Assembly (NCBI GenBank): GCA_035352895.1
Contig: DAOPYN010000034.1
Span: 1-45,349, forward strand
From: UBA5070 sp035352895
GTDB lineage: Bacteria > Fibrobacterota > Fibrobacteria > UBA5070
Length of the DNA stretch: 45,349 nt
Direction of reading: 5' to 3'
Shown: in pieces, positions 18,856-27,107 of the stretch
Numbering within the stretch: the first letter of the stretch is position 1
Layout of the letters: the number at the start of each line of letters is the position of its first letter
Translations under genes and position numbers: made by a program
The notes under the pieces: generated by a model
Seen by the model: only the letters and a program-made list of their open reading frames with translations
What the model was told of the DNA's origin: nothing
Databases searched by the model: none

Positions 18856-19328
18856 CACAAGCCACCCTTGGTGCAGGGGACCCGCTCGAGGCGTCGCGCC
18901 GCGTCCAACCGGAATCGATAGCAGGTGTCGGGATCGACCCCTTTGACATGGAGCATCCGGTCGGAGATCCACTGGTTCCCGACCGCCGAGATCCAATTCC
19001 CGCGCAGCAACGTCCGCACCCGGCGGTGGCGGATGTCGAGCTCGCAGACCTCGTGGAACGTGAGCCAGTAGACCCGAAGGGTGGCCGTGTCCAGAAGCGG
19101 CTGGATGACGGGCCCACCGAGAAGGGTCCATCCGGTGACCTTCGTGCCAGAGCGGAACCGGAACTCGAGGCCATCGACCTCCAAGGAGGGCGATCCGGTC
19201 TGGTCCTTGGAGGCCCGGCCCACGGTCCAACGCTCGACCTCGCAGGTGGAGAGCTCCTTGTACTCCTTGAGCTGGTGGGAATCGTGGGACTGGTGGCAGA
19301 ACAGGCATCCGAGCAAGGAGAGGATCAT
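18855..19328 (-). CDS. Small lipoprotein-like protein, unknown
   Basis: 157 residues from ATG 19328, preceded by GGAG at a spacing of 8. The frame continues upstream, but this start places a short signal MILSLLGC at the N-terminus, with LLGC as a possible lipobox. The signal is unusually short, so lipid attachment is uncertain. The mature part is strand-rich (LEVDGLEFRFRSGTKVTGWTLLGG; VYWLTFHEVCELDIRHRRVRTLL). The stop overlaps the start of the YD-repeat gene (TGATG), indicating a coupled two-gene operon. Function unknown. Confidence 0.6.
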   Translation of the reverse strand: MILSLLGCLFCHQSHDSHQLKEYKELSTCEVERWTVGRASKDQTGSPSLEVDGLEFRFRSGTKVTGWTLLGGPVIQPLLDTATLRVYWLTFHEVCELDIRHRRVRTLLRGNWISAVGNQWISDRMLHVKGVDPDTCYRFRLDAARRLERVPCTKGGL

Positions 19329-19554
19329 CGGGAAACTCCATGGCGCCCACGGAGGGGAATGCGGAGTGTTTCTGGGGACGGAATCATGGCGGTGCCCAAC
19401 AAGATAGGTGGAGGGCATGCAGGCTGTGGCGTGCCCGGCGCCCTTTTGGCAAATCCACAAAACCGGAGCCTGCAAACCGGCTGAAGAACCTCAAGGCCAG
19501 GGCTAGCTTCGAGATCATACTGGTCGCCACCACGGCCGCAACCAAGGATCTCGT

Positions 19555-20763
19555 ATGCGTACTCACCTTCTTCGACTTTCCCTCCTTTCGGGGATCTTCC
19601 TGTCCGGGACCGTGAGCGCGGCTCCCTTGGCCAACGGCGCCTCCAAGTTCCTGGGCAACATCACCACCAACGGCCAGGTGCGCTCCGATTTCGGGACGTA
19701 CTGGAACCAGATCACCGCCGAGAACGAGTGCAAGTGGGGATCCATCGAAGGACGCGAGGGAACCTACAACTTCACCGGATGCAAGAACGCCTACAACTGG
19801 GCGAAGAACAACGGTGGACGCTTCAAGTTCCACGCTCTGGTGTGGGGCAGCCAGTATCCGAGCTGGCTGGAGTCCAAGGACCAGGCGGCCACCCTCACGG
19901 CCATCACCAAGTGGTTCGACGCCGTCAAGAAGGAGTTCCCCGATCTGGAACAGATCGACGTGGTGAACGAGGCCATCCGCACCGGCAACAACCAGTACCA
20001 CTCCAACTACCCCAAGACCAAGATCATCCAGGCCCTAGGCGGCGACAACAACGGCGACTACAAGTTCGTGACCACCGCCTTCAAGATGGCCCGCGAGCGC
20101 TGGCCCAAGGCCATCCTCATCTACAACGACTACAACACCTTCAGGTGGCAGATCAACGAAGGCATCGACCTGGTCAAGAAGATCAAGGCCGCGGGAGCTC
20201 CGGTGGACGCCTACGGCCAGCAGGGCCACGACCTGACCGACATGGACGTCAACACCTTCAAGGCCGCCCTGAAGAAGATCCACGACGGGGTCCAGATGCC
20301 TCTGGTGATCACCGAGTACGACATCGGAACCGACAACGACGCCCTCCAGAAGCAGCGCTACGAGGAGCAGATCCCCGAGTTCTGGAACGCCGAATACGTG
20401 TACGGCGTCACCCTGTGGGGATACATCTACGGCTCCACCTGGACCACCAACGGCAACTCGGGTATCATCAAGAACGGCTCCGACCGCCCCGCCATGACCT
20501 GGCTCAAGCAGTACATGGCCTCCAACAAGGGCAAGAACACCACCGGCATCTTCGGAAACTCCGGCGTGCAGGATTCCAAGACCGCCCTGGTGGAAGGTCC
20601 CCAGGACTACCAGGTGTTCGACGTGAAGGGCTCGCCCATCACCTCCTTCCGCGCCAGCGACATGTCCGACCTGCGCACCCAGATGCACTCCTCCAGCCTC
20701 AACCGCGGCATCTACGTGGTCCGCGGAAAGACCTCGAGCGAACTGGTCAACATCAATCGTTGA
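19555..20763 (+). CDS. Secreted GH10 endo-beta-1,4-xylanase
   Basis: 402 residues; ATG 19555 has AAGGA at a spacing of 6. The signal peptide is MRTHLLRLSLLSGIFLSGTV ending near SAA. Residues 28-322 are a single GH10 barrel: TAENECKWGSIEG, HALVWG (H93 region), acid/base E139 in DVVNEA, nucleophile E254 in ITEYDIG, and VTLWGYIYGSTW. It should cut internal beta-1,4 bonds in xylan outside the cell. No carbohydrate-binding module is present. The C-terminal 60 residues (YQVFDVKGSPITSF...GIYVVRGKTSSELVNINR) look like a type IX-style sorting tail. The gene stands alone with its own terminator, consistent with single-gene transcription. Confidence 0.95.
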   Translation: MRTHLLRLSLLSGIFLSGTVSAAPLANGASKFLGNITTNGQVRSDFGTYWNQITAENECKWGSIEGREGTYNFTGCKNAYNWAKNNGGRFKFHALVWGSQYPSWLESKDQAATLTAITKWFDAVKKEFPDLEQIDVVNEAIRTGNNQYHSNYPKTKIIQALGGDNNGDYKFVTTAFKMARERWPKAILIYNDYNTFRWQINEGIDLVKKIKAAGAPVDAYGQQGHDLTDMDVNTFKAALKKIHDGVQMPLVITEYDIGTDNDALQKQRYEEQIPEFWNAEYVYGVTLWGYIYGSTWTTNGNSGIIKNGSDRPAMTWLKQYMASNKGKNTTGIFGNSGVQDSKTALVEGPQDYQVFDVKGSPITSFRASDMSDLRTQMHSSSLNRGIYVVRGKTSSELVNINR

Positions 20764-20794
20764 TCCTGGCATAGGGATCAGGCACGATCCTACC

Positions 20795-20831
20795 GAGGCA
20801 GGGGTACCCACCCCTGCCTCTTTTCGTTTTT
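20795..20831 (+). terminator. Rho-independent terminator of the xylanase gene
   Basis: GAGGCAGGGGT pairs perfectly with ACCCCTGCCTC (11 bp, loop ACCC, 20795-20820), followed by TTTTCGTTTTT. It starts 31 nt after the xylanase stop and also separates it from the convergent gene ending at 20844. Confidence 0.93.
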
Positions 20832-20843
20832 CTCCTCAGCGCC

Positions 20844-23396
20844 TCAGCGCAGGAACGGGATGGCTCGGGTGGTTTGGCCGTGGCGAACCCAGACCAGGCG
20901 GGAGGTCCGCGGAGGTGTCCACAGGAGGTGTCCCCCGCGAGGCGGTTCCAAGCGGGCCAACGTCGCGCCCCGGGCGTCCAGGACGGTGACGGTTTCCGTC
21001 GCGCCGTCGATCCGAAGCCCCCCCGCTCCCGCCACCATCCGCAGGGAGGAACGCGGACGGACGCTGCCGGCGGCGACCCCGGTGGATTCCAGCTGGAAGG
21101 CGACTCCCGCCGACTTTGGCCCCACCGCCAGCAAGGCGATGTCGTTTCCATGGACATCCAGCCACCGGCCTTGGAAGCTCGTGGTGGTGGACGTCCCGGT
21201 GGCGTTCACCTGCACCAGGGCGGTCGGCAGGGCGTTTGCCACGCCCAGGGGGATCGAACGCACCGAGATCTGGTCGATCCAGTAGACGGAATCCGTCCCG
21301 TGGAAGTCCAGGCGGGCCTTCGCTTCGGCTTGGGTGGCGCGAAACAGGTGGACATACTCCGTCCAGACGGTGTCCAGCACGATGGTCGGGAGTTCCCCGA
21401 CTCCGGCGTAGTCGCCCCCGGAACGGCGGACCACCGGATACAGAAGCTGCCCCCACCGCCCCCCTTTGGCCCAGAACGACACGATCCAGGGATCGCCCAC
21501 TCCGACGGCGAAAGTCTTTCCGGAAAACAGCATGGACCCCTTCTTGGCGGGATCGGCGATCCGCAGGCCGGTGGCCAGGCGCGGATCGTCCGCGATCCGG
21601 ACCGTCGAGGGGTCGATCGCCCAGTTGCCCACCGCGGTCGCCGCTTGGATCTGGGGCCCCAGGAACGAAGCGGTATCGGAAACCCTCCGACGGCTCCAGG
21701 TGGGATCGCCGTCATGTCGGCACGTCACCTGGACCCGCGCATCCGAGCACCGGACATTTTCCAACCAGATTGTGGGCTCCATCGGCTGCGGTTGGCCGAT
21801 GGCGGCACTGAACAGTTCCTGTCTTGGAAGGGACACCAGGGTGTTGGCGACCATCCGGTTGTCCATCATGTCGCCGGGACCGGCGATCCCGTCGTGCTGG
21901 AACCGCACCTGCTGTCCGTGGTTGCCGGCCAGGAAATTGCCGACCGCCTCGACGCGCTGGGTGTTGTGGAGGAACAGGCCGCTGGCACCGTTGCCCACGC
22001 AGACGTTGGAGTCCACCGAAATGTCGTGCGAGCCGTCGTCGAGGTAGATGCCATGGGCCGACGGCGTGTGCTCCGGCCAACCGGCGCCACCGCCCAGGCC
22101 GTCGCGCACCATGTTCCGGCGGATCACGCTGCCTGTCGCGCCAGGGTTTCCGTAGGTTCCGGCGATGGTGTAGATCCCCGCGCAGTCGTCGGTGGTCGAA
22201 CAGCTTCGGTTCACCACGTTGTCTTCCACCCGCGTCGCCTTCCCCACGAAGGTGATCCCGTTGTATCCGGTCCGGTCGAGCTCGTTGGAGCGGATGAGGG
22301 TGGAGTCTCCGTTCATGGCGATTCCATGCCCTCCGCAGCACCCATCGCCCATCCCGTCGGGTCCCCACGGCTCCAGAAGGGCCGTCTCCCGGATGACGTT
22401 GGATTGGACCACCGCCCGCACGCCATGGCCCACCACGCCATTGTTGGCGGAACCCACGAAGACGCACGAGGCGATCCGCGCCTGGGCCCCGTCCAGCTGG
22501 GCTCCGACCAATCCGGGATAGCGGAAGACAAGGTCCATCGCCTGGACGCCGGTGCCGCTGGAGAGGATCCCGTGCTCGGTGGATCCGTACACGCCAAGGC
22601 CACGCAGCTGGACAAAGGAACGGTTCCCGAGGTCGATGGCCCGCGGTCGGATGGCCGCCTCCACCACCGCAAGGGAATCGCCGGGGTCCGACCAGCGCAG
22701 GAGACCGTCCGCCGCCGACTGGTACCAGGTGGGGCGGCTGGTGGACATCCCCGCGGCATGGTTGGAGAAGAACACCCGTGGTTTGCCGTCGGCGCGGGAA
22801 ACGAGCTTGCCGGACAGCACCACCCGACCCGCGGTGGACGACCGCACCCGGTGCGTCTCGAGGGTCCACGGCGAGGTCCGCAGATGCACGGAGGCTCCCG
22901 TCCAATCGATGCTCGCGGCCGCACCTTGCAGGACCAGGGTGGTGTCGTCCTGGATGGAACCGATCTCCACCCAGCCCGTGTCCGGAACCCGCGACACCGG
23001 CAGTCGCCAATCCCCGATCGCCACCATCTTGACCAGGGCTCCCCCCGGCACGGTCGCCGAGCGGATTCCGGATGCCTTGACCCCGGCCAGGGATTCGCTC
23101 CCAAGGATCTGGGGGCGGACGGATCCCTGGCCGTACGGGGCCACCACCAACGGAGCGGCTTCCGTCCCCGACGAGCGCAGGACCAAGGTTTCCCGCCACA
23201 GGCTTCCGCGCTCCAGAAGGATGGAGTCTCCCGGCTGGAAGTCCGTCGCGGCGACCTTGGCCAGGGTCTTCCAAGGCTTGTCCACCGACCCTGCCTGGGT
23301 GTCGTCGCCGGCGTTGGAAACATGGTAGGAACGTGCCCAGGAGATGGGCGACAGCGCCGATGCGAGTGCGACCATGGGGACAAGAGGTGATTTCAT
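20844..23396 (-). CDS. Secreted right-handed beta-helix protein (polysaccharide-active candidate)
   Basis: 850 residues from ATG 23396, chosen because it gives a proper signal peptide (MKSPLVPMVALASALSPISWA); the frame is open to 23654. YHVSNAGDDTQAGSVDKPWK is the usual beginning of pectate-lyase-like beta-helix proteins. Residues 250-500 contain beta-helix repeats with short N-x-I/V rungs (LIRSNELDRTGYNGITFVG, VEDNVVNRSC, VIRRNMVRDGLGGG, DVSVDSNVCVGNGASGLFL-like). Residues 590-720 look like a carbohydrate-binding jelly-roll domain. The tail (ETVTVLDARGATLARLEP...VWVRHGQTTRAIPFLR) is sorting-like. No catalytic residues can be assigned; lyase, epimerase or glycan-binding roles are all possible. 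It faces the xylanase across a shared terminator. Confidence 0.8.
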   Translation of the reverse strand: MKSPLVPMVALASALSPISWARSYHVSNAGDDTQAGSVDKPWKTLAKVAATDFQPGDSILLERGSLWRETLVLRSSGTEAAPLVVAPYGQGSVRPQILGSESLAGVKASGIRSATVPGGALVKMVAIGDWRLPVSRVPDTGWVEIGSIQDDTTLVLQGAAASIDWTGASVHLRTSPWTLETHRVRSSTAGRVVLSGKLVSRADGKPRVFFSNHAAGMSTSRPTWYQSAADGLLRWSDPGDSLAVVEAAIRPRAIDLGNRSFVQLRGLGVYGSTEHGILSSGTGVQAMDLVFRYPGLVGAQLDGAQARIASCVFVGSANNGVVGHGVRAVVQSNVIRETALLEPWGPDGMGDGCCGGHGIAMNGDSTLIRSNELDRTGYNGITFVGKATRVEDNVVNRSCSTTDDCAGIYTIAGTYGNPGATGSVIRRNMVRDGLGGGAGWPEHTPSAHGIYLDDGSHDISVDSNVCVGNGASGLFLHNTQRVEAVGNFLAGNHGQQVRFQHDGIAGPGDMMDNRMVANTLVSLPRQELFSAAIGQPQPMEPTIWLENVRCSDARVQVTCRHDGDPTWSRRRVSDTASFLGPQIQAATAVGNWAIDPSTVRIADDPRLATGLRIADPAKKGSMLFSGKTFAVGVGDPWIVSFWAKGGRWGQLLYPVVRRSGGDYAGVGELPTIVLDTVWTEYVHLFRATQAEAKARLDFHGTDSVYWIDQISVRSIPLGVANALPTALVQVNATGTSTTTSFQGRWLDVHGNDIALLAVGPKSAGVAFQLESTGVAAGSVRPRSSLRMVAGAGGLRIDGATETVTVLDARGATLARLEPPRGGHLLWTPPRTSRLVWVRHGQTTRAIPFLR

Positions 23397-23463
23397 CGCG
23401 GATGTTCTTTGGGGAAGGAATGGAATCCAGGGTGCCCCTGAAAACGTACCATCCTCTTCCCCG

Positions 23464-23928
23464 CTACGTGGAGGATCCCAGCTCGAGCGTGAGCACCAGC
23501 ATGTCGAACAATTGGATGCCTTCTTCGAAGATCGGATCCGGGTAGTTGTCGAGGAAGAAATCGCGCTCGATGCTCGTGACGCGGAATCCCTGCCTCTGGT
23601 AGAAGGCCAATTGGTAACCGAAGGTCCCGGTTCCGACGACCATCCGCGCCACACCGCGCTGGCGATGGAAATCGATGACCCACTTCAACAACGCGGTCCC
23701 CCATCCGGATTTCTGCGCCTGGGTCCAAACCGCGATGCTCATCAATTCATGCGCTCCCTCGCGCGTCGGACGGACCACGCACGCTCCCAACACCGCTCCA
23801 TCCCGCGAAAGGGTGAAACACCTGGACGTCTCCAGGTAGGAACGGATCTTCTCCTCGGACGGGTCGGCCAACAACAGCAGATCGATCGGCGCCTCGCTGG
23901 ATGGGACCTCCTGGATCTTCACGGACAT
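23464..23928 (-). CDS. GNAT family acetyltransferase
   Basis: 154 residues from ATG 23928, with AGGAAA about 10 nt upstream. GNAT signature: ELMSIAVWTQAQKSGWGTALLKWVIDFHRQRG at residues 61-92 (motif A, acetyl-CoA loop QKSGWG), then LAFYQRQGFRVTSIERDFF (motif B, residues 107-125). Length is typical for a single-domain enzyme. The substrate cannot be told from the sequence. It is divergent from rlmN, with 127 bp between the two starts. Confidence 0.88.
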   Translation of the reverse strand: MSVKIQEVPSSEAPIDLLLLADPSEEKIRSYLETSRCFTLSRDGAVLGACVVRPTREGAHELMSIAVWTQAQKSGWGTALLKWVIDFHRQRGVARMVVGTGTFGYQLAFYQRQGFRVTSIERDFFLDNYPDPIFEEGIQLFDMLVLTLELGSST

Positions 23929-24055
23929 ATCCAACCGTTTCCTTTCCACCTGGATCCCTGGCAGGGCGCTTTCGTTGTTTCCGTAGGCTTTCCATCGCAC
24001 CACGGCGGCAGGGCTCAAGATAGGCGCACGCGCTCCTTCGCATCTTTTGGCGGCA

Positions 24056-25153
24056 ATGACCACCGTTCCACCACCTCTTCCGTCCACGGAGCTTCTTGGA
24101 TTGGACCTGCCCTCGCTGGTCGAGGAATTCCGCGCACGCTGGGGCAAAGGGGAATACCACGCCCTGGCCTTGTTCCGAAGCCTGTACCGTACCGGCAACG
24201 CCGATCCTATGGGTCTGCCGGAATTCGCCCAAAATCCCTCCCTGGCGCAGTCGGTGGCTACCCGGTTTCCCGTCCGCCTGCCTCCGGTGTGCGGTCGTTT
24301 GGGAGACGGGACCACGTACAAGTTCCTGCTGCGGCTGGTGGACGGTTTGGAGAGCGAGTCGGTGGTGATCCCCATGAAATCGTACACCTCCCTGTGCGTC
24401 TCGTCGCAGGTGGGCTGCAAGATGGGTTGCGCCTTCTGCGAGACCGCGCGATTGGGCCACCTGCGGAACCTGGAAGCCGGCGAGATCGTGGCGCAGGTGC
24501 TGGTGGCCCGGCATGTCCTGGAGGAACCCATCGAGAACGTGGTCTTCATGGGCATGGGCGAGCCCATGGACAACCTGGAGAATGTATTGAGAGCCGTGCG
24601 GATCCTGAGCGACCCGCGCGGACTGGCCATATCGCTGCCGTCCATCACCATCTCCACCTCCGGCCATGTGGACGGAATCCGTCGCCTGTCCGGTCTGGCC
24701 GCGCTGCCGGCCCCGGAAGGATTCCCCAGGCTTCGCCTGGCGGTGAGCCTGAACGCCCCCGATGACTCCCTCCGCTCGGAACTGATGCCGGTGAACCGCC
24801 GCTGGAACCTGTCGCGTCTGCGGGAGGCGCTGGCGGAGTTCCCCTTGCCGCGCCCACGCGACGCGATCTTCATGGAGTACGTGCTGCTTCAGGGCGTGAA
24901 CGACTCGGACGAACACGCCGACCGGATCGTGGACCTCCTGCGGGGCCTCAGGACCTGCGTGAACCTGATCCCGTTCAATCCAGGGCCAAATACGGCTTTC
25001 CGCCGCCCTTCCGACCAACGGGTGCGGGAATTCGCCAAACGCCTCCTGGACGCCGGCCAGCGTTGCCGCCTGCGCGGCACCAAGGGGATGGACGCCATGG
25101 CCGCCTGCGGACAGCTGGGGAATCCGGACAGGAAACGACGAATCCACGATTGA
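24056..25153 (+). CDS. rlmN: RlmN-type radical SAM rRNA methyltransferase
   Basis: 365 residues from ATG 24056. Radical SAM cluster motif C121-x3-C125-x2-C128 in SSQVGCKMGCAFCETARLG. SAM-binding GMGEP at residues 166-170. Methyl-carrying cysteine C351 in the C-terminal DAMAACGQLG, matching the second catalytic cysteine of RlmN. RlmN makes 2-methyladenosine at 23S rRNA A2503 and also in some tRNAs. The sequence after the third cluster cysteine (ETARLG) differs from the common STGKQG form, so this is a divergent subfamily; a Cfr-like specificity cannot be excluded by eye. Confidence 0.88.
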   Translation: MTTVPPPLPSTELLGLDLPSLVEEFRARWGKGEYHALALFRSLYRTGNADPMGLPEFAQNPSLAQSVATRFPVRLPPVCGRLGDGTTYKFLLRLVDGLESESVVIPMKSYTSLCVSSQVGCKMGCAFCETARLGHLRNLEAGEIVAQVLVARHVLEEPIENVVFMGMGEPMDNLENVLRAVRILSDPRGLAISLPSITISTSGHVDGIRRLSGLAALPAPEGFPRLRLAVSLNAPDDSLRSELMPVNRRWNLSRLREALAEFPLPRPRDAIFMEYVLLQGVNDSDEHADRIVDLLRGLRTCVNLIPFNPGPNTAFRRPSDQRVREFAKRLLDAGQRCRLRGTKGMDAMAACGQLGNPDRKRRIHD

Positions 25154-25162
25154 GCAAGGGAT

Positions 25163-25174
25163 GGGGCATGCCCC
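25163..25174. repeat. REP-like palindrome GGGGCATGCCCC
   Basis: A perfect 12-nt palindrome preceded by AAGGGAT, in the 30-bp gap between the convergent ends of rlmN and the gene at 25184. Its left half and core match the palindromes at 27076, 29936 and 32570 (AGGGATnGGGCATGCCC), so it may be a degenerate family member. Confidence 0.45.
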
Positions 25175-25183
25175 CAGGAAAAT

Positions 25184-25426
25184 TCAGGCCGATCGCGTGG
25201 CGAGGACGCGCCGGATGATCATCGAGACCACGACGATCGCGTTGAAGACGGCCATGTATTCCCAAAAATCGGCCATGAAGGGGGTCTCGCAGGGAGGACA
25301 CCATCGGAAATCCATACAGGCTTCGCACTTGATGGAGCGCTGGTCCCACACGTAGTTCAGGCGAAGGAGGATGCAGCCCGCAACCCAAACAACCTCGATC
25401 CACCACGTCTTGAGTAATCGCATCAT
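25184..25426 (-). CDS. Small two-helix membrane protein with CxxC pairs
   Basis: 80 residues. ATG 25426 is preceded by GGAGG at a spacing of 9, a strong ribosome site; ATG 25423 is directly adjacent. Two hydrophobic segments (residues 7-25, TWWIEVVWVAGCILLRL; and 55-72, FWEYMAVFNAIVVVSMII) flank a hydrophilic loop. The loop contains CEAC and CPPC (C34, C37, C43, C46), which could bind a metal or form disulfides. No family recognised. It marks the last high-GC gene before the island. Confidence 0.65.
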   Translation of the reverse strand: MMRLLKTWWIEVVWVAGCILLRLNYVWDQRSIKCEACMDFRWCPPCETPFMADFWEYMAVFNAIVVVSMIIRRVLATRSA

Positions 25427-25477
25427 CTGGTCCGACCTCCGATCCAGGTTACGCCTGGCCTTCCATGCATAAAATCA

Positions 25478-25927
25478 TCAAAACTTGTAGTCAAGCTGAA
25501 TCAATCGCTCGAAGAATCCCATTTTATGATAGAAGCCCAAAACAGAGTCATGGCCATAGGAAACGGTAACGATCACCCTCCCGCATTTCCTTTGCTTGAA
25601 CCACTCCAAATGCCGATCCACCAAAGTCTTCCCGAAATTTTCCTTTCGGATTTTTTCCGCAAGAAACAAGGATTCGATTTCTCCTTTCTTGCCATGGATG
25701 CTTGATAAGCAGTACCCCAATGCCTCATCACCGTTCGTGACGATTGACAACTTGAAATCATCCTCAGGCACGCCATCGAAGTCTCGAACGCGGTCTTCAA
25801 AGGCGAATGTTCGATAGTGATCCTTGAAATAGATGCTGTCCTGCAGGTGAATTCGATTCAGCTCTTCCCAAAGGCTCCGAATCCTCACCATCTCGCTCTT
25901 TGGAATTTCGGAGATCACAGGATCCAT
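25478..25927 (-). CDS. GNAT family acetyltransferase
   Basis: 149 residues from ATG 25927, with GAGGGA upstream; the frame is open to 25969 but the family start fits here. Residues 70-115 contain the GNAT core (ALGYCLSSIHGKKGEIESLFLAEKIRKENFGKTLVDRHLEWFKQRKC), with an acetyl-CoA loop RKENFG in place of the usual RGxGxG. The end HDSVLGFYHKMGFFERLIQLDYKF is motif B. Substrate unknown. GC is clearly lower than in the genes to its left, and from here on all called genes are on the minus strand. Confidence 0.85.
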   Translation of the reverse strand: MDPVISEIPKSEMVRIRSLWEELNRIHLQDSIYFKDHYRTFAFEDRVRDFDGVPEDDFKLSIVTNGDEALGYCLSSIHGKKGEIESLFLAEKIRKENFGKTLVDRHLEWFKQRKCGRVIVTVSYGHDSVLGFYHKMGFFERLIQLDYKF

Positions 25928-26005
25928 GGATTTCCCTCTTTTCCGTCCGCTTCGATGATCGTCATGCATCCTCCGTGCGAAGTGAGCAGGCTACCGCAAC
26001 ACCTG

Positions 26006-26578
26006 TTATTTGGGCCGAAGTCCGTATTTGAATTTGAAGGCTAGCAAAGAAAGCCCGTCCATGGAAGGCCTCTTCAGCAAAGGATCGTTATGGAAATAGC
26101 CTTTTGTGGTCACAATGCCGATATGACACGTACCGCTCCCAACGCAATTCCCATCTTTTCCAGCTTTGTAGCGTCGTGTCCAGATCACCACATCACCGGG
26201 GATCAAACTGTCTTCGCGATCGATGCGTTTCCAATTCTTCAGCGAAGACTCGATTTGACTTACGCCAAGAACGACATGTTTCATGGAGCCTGATTTTTGC
26301 AGAACAATGGACGCAACTTTTGCGCACGCCCATTGTCCCTTCTTGGTATCCGCGCCATTGGTCAACACCCCAAACAGGTACACGGAATCATTCCGCATCA
26401 CCATTTCCCCCGAGTCGATCGCTTGAAGCCCCAGAACATTCAATTTGCTTGAGGTCAAATTTGGACCAACCGCAAAAGAATCGCAAATCCATGCAAAACA
26501 TAGGAAAAGAAAGAACTTGGTTGAGGAAGCGGTGATCACTTCAAATCCGCCCGATTGAACTTTGCCGCTTGAATTCAT
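26006..26578 (-). CDS. Secreted NlpC/P60- or CHAP-like cysteine peptidase candidate
   Basis: 190 residues from ATG 26578 (AGGACGGA upstream); GTG 26539 is an alternative. Residues 20-37 form a signal-like hydrophobic stretch. The rest has the order expected for an NlpC/P60 or CHAP fold: a helix starting with C85 (GQWACAKVASIVLQKSG), then LIPGDVVIW (residues 125-133), then CHIGIV with H152, and an Asn (N164) in YFHNDPL. Such enzymes cut peptidoglycan peptides or act as amidases. The match is by motif order only. It could be a cell-wall enzyme or a secreted effector; the neighbouring genes resemble immunity genes. Confidence 0.6.
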   Translation of the reverse strand: MNSSGKVQSGGFEVITASSTKFFLFLCFAWICDSFAVGPNLTSSKLNVLGLQAIDSGEMVMRNDSVYLFGVLTNGADTKKGQWACAKVASIVLQKSGSMKHVVLGVSQIESSLKNWKRIDREDSLIPGDVVIWTRRYKAGKDGNCVGSGTCHIGIVTTKGYFHNDPLLKRPSMDGLSLLAFKFKYGLRPK

Positions 26579-26605
26579 TCCGTCCTATCCGATCGCACTG
26601 AAATT

Positions 26606-27052
26606 TCATATTGGCGCTTGCCCAAATGCACTGGCAGAAATCACGATCAAAAATTGCAAAAGAAACGAAATCACCAACATCCCTTCAAAAAGGCCAACGA
26701 AAATCGAAGGATAATAGAGAAAGTCTTTCTTGCGGCGCAGCCCAGGAAAAAATGGCATCACAAACTCAATGCAGAGAAATACTGGCAGAAATGCAAGGAA
26801 TACAAAGAGTGTATTCGCAAAAAACACAGACAATCCAGTCAAAAGAATCAGAAGAAACATCAGTACCGATACCGCGACACGCACCATCAATATCCTGGGA
26901 AAAAGCTCCCCCTTGCTTGACCACCATTCAGCATCTTCACGTTTCGCCGAATTCCATGCAATCGACACAAAGAGTGGGATGACAGATACCACGTTCACAA
27001 CCAACAGCAATGCTGCCACAAGAAGGATCGATTTCATCAAATCAGGGCCCAT
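26606..27052 (-). CDS. Four-helix integral membrane protein, unknown
   Basis: 148 residues. ATG 27052 is preceded by a strong GGAGGA site; a second Met at 27037 is possible. Hydrophobic segments lie near residues 7-32, 54-76, 79-100 and 116-140 (LLVAALLLVVNVVSVIPLFVS, VAVSVLMFLLILLTGLSVFF, TLFVFLAFLPVFLCIEFV, VGLFEGMLVISFLLQFLIVI). There are no recognisable motifs. It lies 27 bp upstream of the NlpC/P60-like gene in reading direction, so the two may be cotranscribed and could form a secreted protein/membrane partner pair. Confidence 0.65.
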   Translation of the reverse strand: MGPDLMKSILLVAALLLVVNVVSVIPLFVSIAWNSAKREDAEWWSSKGELFPRILMVRVAVSVLMFLLILLTGLSVFFANTLFVFLAFLPVFLCIEFVMPFFPGLRRKKDFLYYPSIFVGLFEGMLVISFLLQFLIVISASAFGQAPI

Positions 27053-27075
27053 GGTGTTCCTCCATGATTTGTTCT

Positions 27076-27107
27076 AGGGATTGGGCATGCCCGATCTTTA
27101 CGGGTGG
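27076..27107. repeat. REP-like palindrome
   Basis: AGGGATTGGGCATGCCCGAT followed by CTTTACGGG closely matches the palindrome at 32570-32596. It covers the stop codon of the gene at 27098 (TAA at 27100-27098), so the last codons of that gene are part of the repeat. Confidence 0.5.
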
